From: Zonotrichia leucophrys gambelii
Taxonomy: Eukaryota; Chordata; Aves; Passeriformes; Passerellidae
Direction: 5' to 3'
Assembly: GCF_028769735.1 (NCBI RefSeq)
Contig: NC_088170.1
Coordinates: forward strand, 48,703,585-48,767,584
DNA: 64,000 bases
Shown here: positions 57,201 to 64,000 of the stretch, one piece after another
How the letters are laid out: the number at the start of each line of letters is the position of its first letter
Position numbering within the stretch: position 1 is the first letter of the stretch
The notes under the pieces: generated by a model
What the model saw: only the letters and a program-made list of their open reading frames with translations
Database searches by the model: none
Told to the model about the DNA's origin: nothing
Made by a program: the position numbers and the translations under genes

Positions 57201-60200
57201 GAAGTGAAGTATATATGGTTTATAGTTTCTGTATTTGAAATGAAAGTTATTAGAACAGATGAAAAAAGTTTTGTTAAATGCACTGTATTTTATGAGCTTA
57301 TACTTCACAAGCTGTATTGATCAAAACCATTCTGGCAGCAGAAACGAAACAAAAGAGTAATGGCCAAGATCAAGCTTCATGCAACCAAATAATAACATGG
57401 AGTAGTAAATGGAAAGCAAGACAAAAAGGACCAGAGAGATCACATAAAATGGGGTATTGCAGAATATTAAATCCACTGCAGATAATCAGTGGCATACACA
57501 CAAAATTAAAATAGACAGTCAGAAGCTGCAAGCTGGGAAGCATAAATTTTTATCTCACTAATGTTTCCCTAATGGACAGTTCTGATGCTTGATGGGGATT
57601 TGTTTTTAAATGACGTTATTTCACTGCTAACTGACCTTACTGTCCAGTTCAATTTACATAAGGAATTTAGATGCTTAGAAGGTATGATTTTTTAAGAAAA
57701 GAGAATTTTTGCAAAGTCATTCTGAAGGCAGAATGAGAACAAGGCATGTTTTGTTTTGACTTCAAGAAGTATGATGATAAACAAAATTCTTAAAATAGAA
57801 GCACAGAAAACTAATTCTATTTTAATGTAATTCTGAGACCAGTACTACATCCCCAAGCTTGCAGTGAGCTGCATTTCCTCTGAGTCTTGTGCTCCTTTGA
57901 AGCTGTAGAGGCTTTAATAGGGCTTTGGGCAAATGCAGGCATCTGCCCACACTGAGCTTATTTAAAGTCAGAGGCCTAACAGTAGATTAACTATATTGGT
58001 CCATAAATAATGCACCTGTCACTTGCACAAAGTAGACCATCTGTTATTTGCACAAAGTCCCAGAGTTTCTCACAATAAGTTGTGGGGCAATGTGCTAATA
58101 ATGCCGAATCTTTGGGCAGTAGTAAGGATAGACCCTGACCTCGCTCAGGTGTAGGTAATAATTACATTGCAAGTAATTAATGATGTAACTATTATTTCCT
58201 GCTTGCTTTACAGTAGCTCTTGCTTCCTGCAAGATCGTCTTGTCTTAAAGAAAGCATGTTTATGAGACTACAGCATGTCATCACCATGTGTGATTGAACA
58301 AACTGCTAATTATGCCTTGTCCTGGTTATTGTGGTTAGTACTTAATAACATAAAAGCCCATCCATGGGTCTGATATTTTAACAGGCGTGAAGTCAGTCTG
58401 CATAAGCCATACAGTATTTATATTAGAAAATTTACCAGTATGAGGTAACAGTCATTGTAGCAGTTAATTTGTCTACATCGCTGAGTTATTACTACAATTA
58501 GTACAGTTGTTTTTTTTTAATTTTGGCCTGAGCAAACTAGATGTCTCCTAAATACTTCCTGGGTACACTCTAGGCATTATCACAGTCCGATAACTATTTC
58601 CAGTAGTAATTTTGGATTTTCTCAATGTCTTCTGCATAGAAGGTTTGTTTTACAGTATGGGTACCAGCCTTTCTAGGTTCACTGGCTGCAGTACAGGAGA
58701 AAGGTCAGAAGCATATTTTATTTATTATCATTGAAATTGCTTCACAGACTAGCAGTACATCACAACTGTAACTTAGCAAGCAGCAGCTCTGAGGCTGGGG
58801 AAAGAGGCTTCTGAGAAAGTATTCGAGTTGCAAATGACCATGTGAACAGATATTATTCTTTAAGGCTGAGTTTAAACCAAATATACAGAAATTGTACAGT
58901 TTTGGCTTTTCACTTTGCATTGCAATAGCCTGGAAGGTATCCTTATAGTCTGTAAGAGATGAGAGGTATGTGTGCAGCTGCTGTGATTCTCCTTGCTGTT
59001 GTCAGTTGACCTGTTCAGGGATAACTTTTAGCTCCTTGATTTCATCTTACAGGCTTGGATGTCAATTCCCATAGCATAAAGCACAAACTTTGCACAGCAA
59101 TTTACTTGTCCTCCACTCTGGCCTTTACATCAAAATTCTTGTTCTGTGGACAAAATGCACAGATAATGACTGCATGGTAATTCTAAGTAGACATTTTTGA
59201 ACTTTTGGTTCTGGTAAACCCAAGGTAGAAGGACATGAAATTGTAAACAACAAGACATGTATAAAATATGGTGACTTCTGTGCTAAAGGATGGAGAGAAT
59301 GAGATTTTTCACCTTGAGAAAAATGTGATAATGGCCTCCACTGGGGCTTCAGCAAAGGGAAGGCTCAAATGACTCCATGACTCCTCTGGTTCTCCCCTAT
59401 GGCCTTGCTGCCAGCCTGTGTCCTCTGGCACAGAGACCAAACTTCTTCTGACATGGCCTCTGGCCTGGAGGGCTGAGGGAGAGCCAAGCTGGGAGACCAC
59501 AGCAAGGCTGGGGAAAGGATGACCCAAATCTTCCCTAGTAAATCCATGCTTGAGCTGTCATTCCCATCTCCTAATCCTATATAGAAGTTCTGCTTCTGTC
59601 CTTCCTTTCTTTTGGCAATTATGGAGTCTACTTATTTTAGGCGATGATCAGGAAAATCTCAAAATGCAATGAAAAAAAAAAAGACAGAAGACAGGACTTC
59701 GTGTCTGAGGGAAATTTTTGCTCAGATGCATGTTCCTTTTTATATGACTCTTGTATCTTACTACAAAATTGCTATTAAATAAGGCAATGGCTTCCTTCCC
59801 CATTAAACAAGAAGAAATAGGAAAATATTTTCACAAGAGTGACCTACTGATTACCAACCTGAAATGTAGGTTCCAAGTCTATTTTCTAGATTTATTATTT
59901 TCTGCCAAAATTGATTTGGACAAAACCCATAGTAATTACCTAATATGTGGTTAGCAATTTTCCATCTCATTACACAACCCCTGTATCTTATTACCCATTT
60001 AAATGAATACCTGTTAAGTGATCAGACCTGTACAACTCAAACAATTTTTCGATCCATCAAGCCAAAACAAATAGAGGACTTCAATAAAATCTTTACAACA
60101 GAATACCACAATATAAGATACAATAAAAATGGGATTTATCAGTGTAATGCATCAGCTGTATGAATATAAAACTTTATACCAGAATCAAAATTACTTTTTG

Positions 60201-61702
60201 GGATGTCACATGATTATACCATAACCTTAATCTTTCAAAATCCTAAGGAGCTCTGAGAAGGCATTTTGTATCATCCACATAAGAGCTGTGCATCTCTTGG
60301 ATGCATCAAAATCAAACACACCTAATGCTTATACAGACCTTATACACAATAAGCACTACTAAAAGTGCATGAAAACTTGTTATTTTCAACTTGCAATTTT
60401 TACACTGTTTTTGTGTAAACAGAGGTACATATTGAAAATAGAATAACTGTATTCATCCCAGATTATGTGTTGTCTTTTAAACAGTTGCTTCTCAAGGCAC
60501 ATGTGATGTTTGGTATTGAAAAAGCAAAAAGAGCATTGTAACATGATTTGAACTTAAAATTAACAGTTAGGATTCAGGATTAGGATCAAGTCAAATTCAA
60601 TTTTGCTACAGTTCAGCGTACTGGAACCTGTTTCTACCCATTTAGAGTTTTAAAGCAGAGTAACAGGGCACATAAATTGGCAGCTTGGTCAGTATATCCA
60701 CAGAATGTAGCTCTGTAGCCTTGCCTGTTCTTTTGCTGCTTTATTATTGCTTCATTCATAAATCAGTAATTTACAGAGTATTACAATCAGTACATATTTT
60801 ACATATAATTAGAGAAGATATTAAACACAAAACACTTCAGAAAAAAAAATCAAGCCACCAGAAATGGATTACAGGTGAGGTAATATTCAGAAAAAAAAAA
60901 ATCTTTCTACAAAATGAAGTGTCCTTATCATTTGTAAACAACAGGAAATGAGCAGCATTCTGTTGTGAAAACCACCTAATTTTATAATTTTTGCTCAATT
61001 TCTAGACATTTCAAGTTGTCAAACTCTGTTTCAAGACTCTGGAAAGTACTGTAAATATTATATTCTTCCCTAGAAGGAAGACTGCTTTTATTCTGCAAGG
61101 AAACATAATATTTATTGAAACTGATGTTACTTCATTAAGAATTGTACATCTACAGGAATGATAGAAATTGTCATTAGAAAATAAACTTTTTATACAGCTT
61201 TTTTTTTTCATGATACTGTACACAGTTTAGCATTGATATCATGTACACAGTCTTCCTCTTTAGAAAAATGGATCTTCATGTATAAATATGTGTGTATCCA
61301 TTGAAAATAGCATCTCAAAGCAGTCTAGAGGTCTGCTGTCTGCAGAATAATTCTTATCTTTCCTTGGAAGTGTTCTAGGCTCAGCTACCTCTCCCAAGTG
61401 GTTTCAATGGAATTGGAGCAGAGAAGTTAGCTACGTCAGAAAACCTAATCCACCAATTTCATGTGATTAATTTCTGCACTTCATCTAATCTCCTTTGCTT
61501 TCCATTATGCTGTTTCTCATTGTAATCATAGTGTATCAGATACAGAACCATGAACTCCTGCTGTTTCCCAATGATGAAAAAACCAAATGAGAACAGAGTC
61601 AATAGAGAGGTGGAAAATGTAAATTTATGTCTTGGCTTCAGTGAGCTCTTAACTGAATATAGAATGTAGCATAATTCAAAGTGAAAAGCCCAAAGATATT
61701 CT
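54235..61702. other. Unique intergenic DNA, candidate conserved block at about 58.1-58.5 kb
   Basis: No gene, RNA or transposon recognised in about 7.5 kb. Open frames are at most 113 codons (56492-56833, minus strand) with no motif. A less AT-rich patch at 59330-59540 has overlapping frames on one strand only by chance. The 58080-58470 stretch is discussed as a candidate regulatory element. Confidence 0.55.
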
Positions 61703-62640
61703 AAAGGTCGGATTACTGAGAGATGCTTCTACACAAATTAAGGTGCAAATTAAACCATATGTAGAAGTCAATAATGTGAATTTTATTTAACAGTAAATGT
61801 GAGGTAGAGAGATAGAAAGAAATAGAAAAGAAAAAAAAAGAGACAGAGAGAATGAGATCAAGCAGAAATCACCATGCATGGATCCAGAAGTATCCCATTC
61901 CTATATGAGATAAATTTTTCAGTATCCTTCACCTTGGCTTCTTGGTGATGGGGGGTCCCAAGGTAGTTCAAAACTTTTCAGTATTTACATGTTTTAGCAA
62001 ACAAAGTACGTCATGCTTATTGGCTCCACAGTTCTCTTATTTTACTGGTTAAATGATTCCCTCACTTCTAATACTAAATAGTCCCATGCTCAATGTTTTG
62101 TGTTGGGGGTTGTGATGTCCCCCTTGTGAGAATTACCTTTAACACAGCCTGAGCTGACTTCAGTACAGCTGTTGAGTTAGCTTTCCTTGTGGCCATAAGT
62201 TCTGCCTTCTTTATGGCCATTATCAGTGATACATTCCTCTCTCCCTTTGTCTGAGACAACCCTTAGGCAATAAACCCTTTTCTATCATATCCCAAGTTCC
62301 CATCATGTGGCTTAATTCACAGTCCAAGCTCCACGAAGCTCCATGCGGGGGGAAGCTTGGGTGGGCACAGATGCCATCTGTCCCATAACTTGGGCTGATT
62401 CTTGTTGAGATGTGTCAGAGCCGTTGCTTCTTTACACAGTTTGCCACAGTGGGAATTTTTGTCTGGATGTGTTACCCAGGATGTGCCAATCAGGGCTTGC
62501 CTCTGGCAGGCCTGGAATTAGTGCCATCCTGACACTCCATTTTGTGCTTATCTCACGGCAAAGTCCTTCTGTGGCCTTGACAGTGTTTGAGATAGAGAAT
62601 GTGATCTTTATATTCTTACAGACTGTCGTCTCAAAACAGA
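61703..62640 (-). mobile_element. Diverged, longer LTR related to the inverted pair
   Basis: Minus orientation. The left part follows the 3' half of the 53660-54234 LTR: 'aattaaggtgcaaat', AATAAA (rc at 61782-61787), 'taacagtaaatgtgaggtag', the A/G-rich tract, and 'cttggtgatggggggtccc'. The right part follows its 5' half: 'cataacttgggctg', 'gtgcttatct', 'gacagtgttt'. Between them are about 350-400 bp absent from the shorter copies (about 61970-62380). It therefore looks like an older or longer subfamily member, unless another repeat is inserted. Exact ends and target-site duplication are not clear. Confidence 0.6.
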
Positions 62641-64000
62641 CAATTTTTCATAATAACAGTTTCCTTCAGTGATATATGGGCATCATAGTTTCATAGTCCA
62701 TTTAAAGTTCCCAGATAGGACTTGATACTGTCTCTGTCATGTAAAATAGCTATTAATCTATTTGAGCACTCTGCAAAGTTTGATTGTTCTCAGATTCATG
62801 CTGCTGTAGAATAGGAATAATTTTAAAAGAACACATTCTTCTTGAGCTGTATTTGTTTAAGCTCTGCAGACTCTTAATTCTTGACTTTTTTAGTAGCCCT
62901 TTTTTTGACACACAACTGCAGTACTGCATGTTAAAATGTTGGAGAAAACAAAGACATAGGTCACAGTTCATATTAACTTTATTTGAAGAAAAAAAAAGTA
63001 ACTTTTATAACAAGACAAAAATATATCCAACCTAGAGAAATAAGGAGAGTATCTGGATTTAAAGCAAAACCCAAAATATGACCCTGTGCAACAATTAGTA
63101 TTATGTATTATAGGTGGCAGAAGATATTTTAAAGTGCATTTTCCCTTGGAATTATCTAGGCATTTATGTCCTTTTTTATTAATTAATGGTCTGAAAAATT
63201 GTTATTAGAAAGACAAAAACAATACAGCCTTTGTGGGAAGCTTTTTCTTACTTTCTATTTTATCTTTTTTATTTCTTTAGAATTTTATTGCTGAAATTTA
63301 ACTTTTTTTTTTTTTGTTCCAATTGAAGTAAAGTGTGTTAAAGCACAGAAGCCTTGTTTCCAGAGTTAGCTGAATTTTTACTGCCTTGTGATAAATCTCA
63401 AGAAGCCAGGAACAGTCATGGAAACACTGAGATGTTCCTGGCTGCATAATACAGTTTCTAGGCGCTGGACTCTGCATGCATGCACACAACTACTTTAAAA
63501 TAAATGTAGTCAAGCAGAATAAAATTTTCTGAGAGAAAAAGTTGTGCTAAGCTTTTTAATAAAAAAAAATTGGCTTGATTAAGGAATCAGATCACCCACT
63601 GCTGGAAGAGAAATTCTGCTACAGTATATGCCGCATCTTTGGTATCCACAGGCTGATATGAAACATTGCAACATGGAACTTTACTGACTGGGTAATGAAA
63701 AATATATATGCATTGACACAATGAAATAAAGTTAAAAGATATTTATTAATTAATGAACTTGCATTCTTCATAAACAAAATTTAAATCTTCCTGTTCAGAA
63801 GTCTTCAATATGTTCCCATTAAGTGTTTGAGTTACAAAGCTGCTTTCATACATGATTAACTCAACCCTTATTTATTAAAGCAATCTAGTCATATGCATAA
63901 CATTTAGAAATGCTTAAAAGCCTTACTGAGTTGTGGCCCACCTATCTGATGAGAAGTTCTTTCTCATCACTATATTTCTATCAACTGGAAAAAGCTCTGT
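62641..64000. other. Unique AT-rich intergenic DNA, no gene seen
   Basis: No repeat or exon recognised. A poly-T run at 63303-63316 and scattered A runs occur. Short frames on both strands around 62753-63035 overlap antisense to each other and lack motifs. Confidence 0.55.

Noticed and set aside
58092..58106. Sequence like the tRNA-Ile anticodon arm (TGTGCTAATAATGCC)
   Set aside because: Only about 15 bp match; no A box, B box or acceptor stem nearby, so it is probably chance and not a second SINE.

Overview
The window looks like a gene desert from a songbird (passerine) macrochromosome. It is AT-rich, CpG-poor nuclear DNA with no convincing protein-coding gene or exon on either strand. The lineage call rests on three things. 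CR1 is the only LINE family recognised. The LTRs carry typical avian ERV LTR ends. One short element at about 46.43-46.57 kb pairs a degraded tRNA-Ile with a CR1 3' tail, which is the architecture of the passerine SINE family TguSINE1. No mammalian-type SINE or L1 was seen.

Layout. 1-6.6 kb: unique AT-rich DNA with one CR1 tail and small microsatellites. 6.6-8.2 kb: a composite of LTR-like sequence with a GC-rich core. 8.2-15.9 kb: unique DNA, including a CRE-like palindrome cluster (8.91-8.96 kb) and a purine tract. 15.9-21.4 kb: a CR1 cluster of four 5'-truncated copies, one on the minus strand and three on the plus strand. 23.8-24.6 kb: CR1 tails, then a nearly full-length solo LTR. 24.6-36.9 kb: unique DNA with one old CR1-like fragment. 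36.9-37.6 kb: two different LTRs abutting head to tail. 37.6-49 kb: mostly unique DNA with possible regulatory elements, an old LTR carrying an (ATC)n expansion, one minus-strand CR1 and the SINE. 49.1-50.2 kb: a CR1 with readable reverse-transcriptase remnants. 52.0-54.2 kb: two copies of one LTR family in inverted orientation. 54.2-61.7 kb: unique DNA. 61.7-62.6 kb: a longer, diverged relative of the same LTR family.

The most interesting observation is the inverted LTR pair (52047-52605 plus; 53660-54234 minus). Reading both in LTR orientation, I found no difference over a core of about 370 bp, whereas the outer ends differ at 8 of 30 bp (5' side) and about 11 of 138 bp (3' side). Only the first copy has a matching target-site duplication. 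This fits recent gene conversion between inverted repeats, or an assembly artefact that long reads would expose.

No genes act together here. The functional content, if any, is non-coding: candidate enhancers, possibly lncRNA, and transposon-derived sequence. All repeat calls were made by eye from remembered family features; no alignment or database search was run, so family names are provisional.
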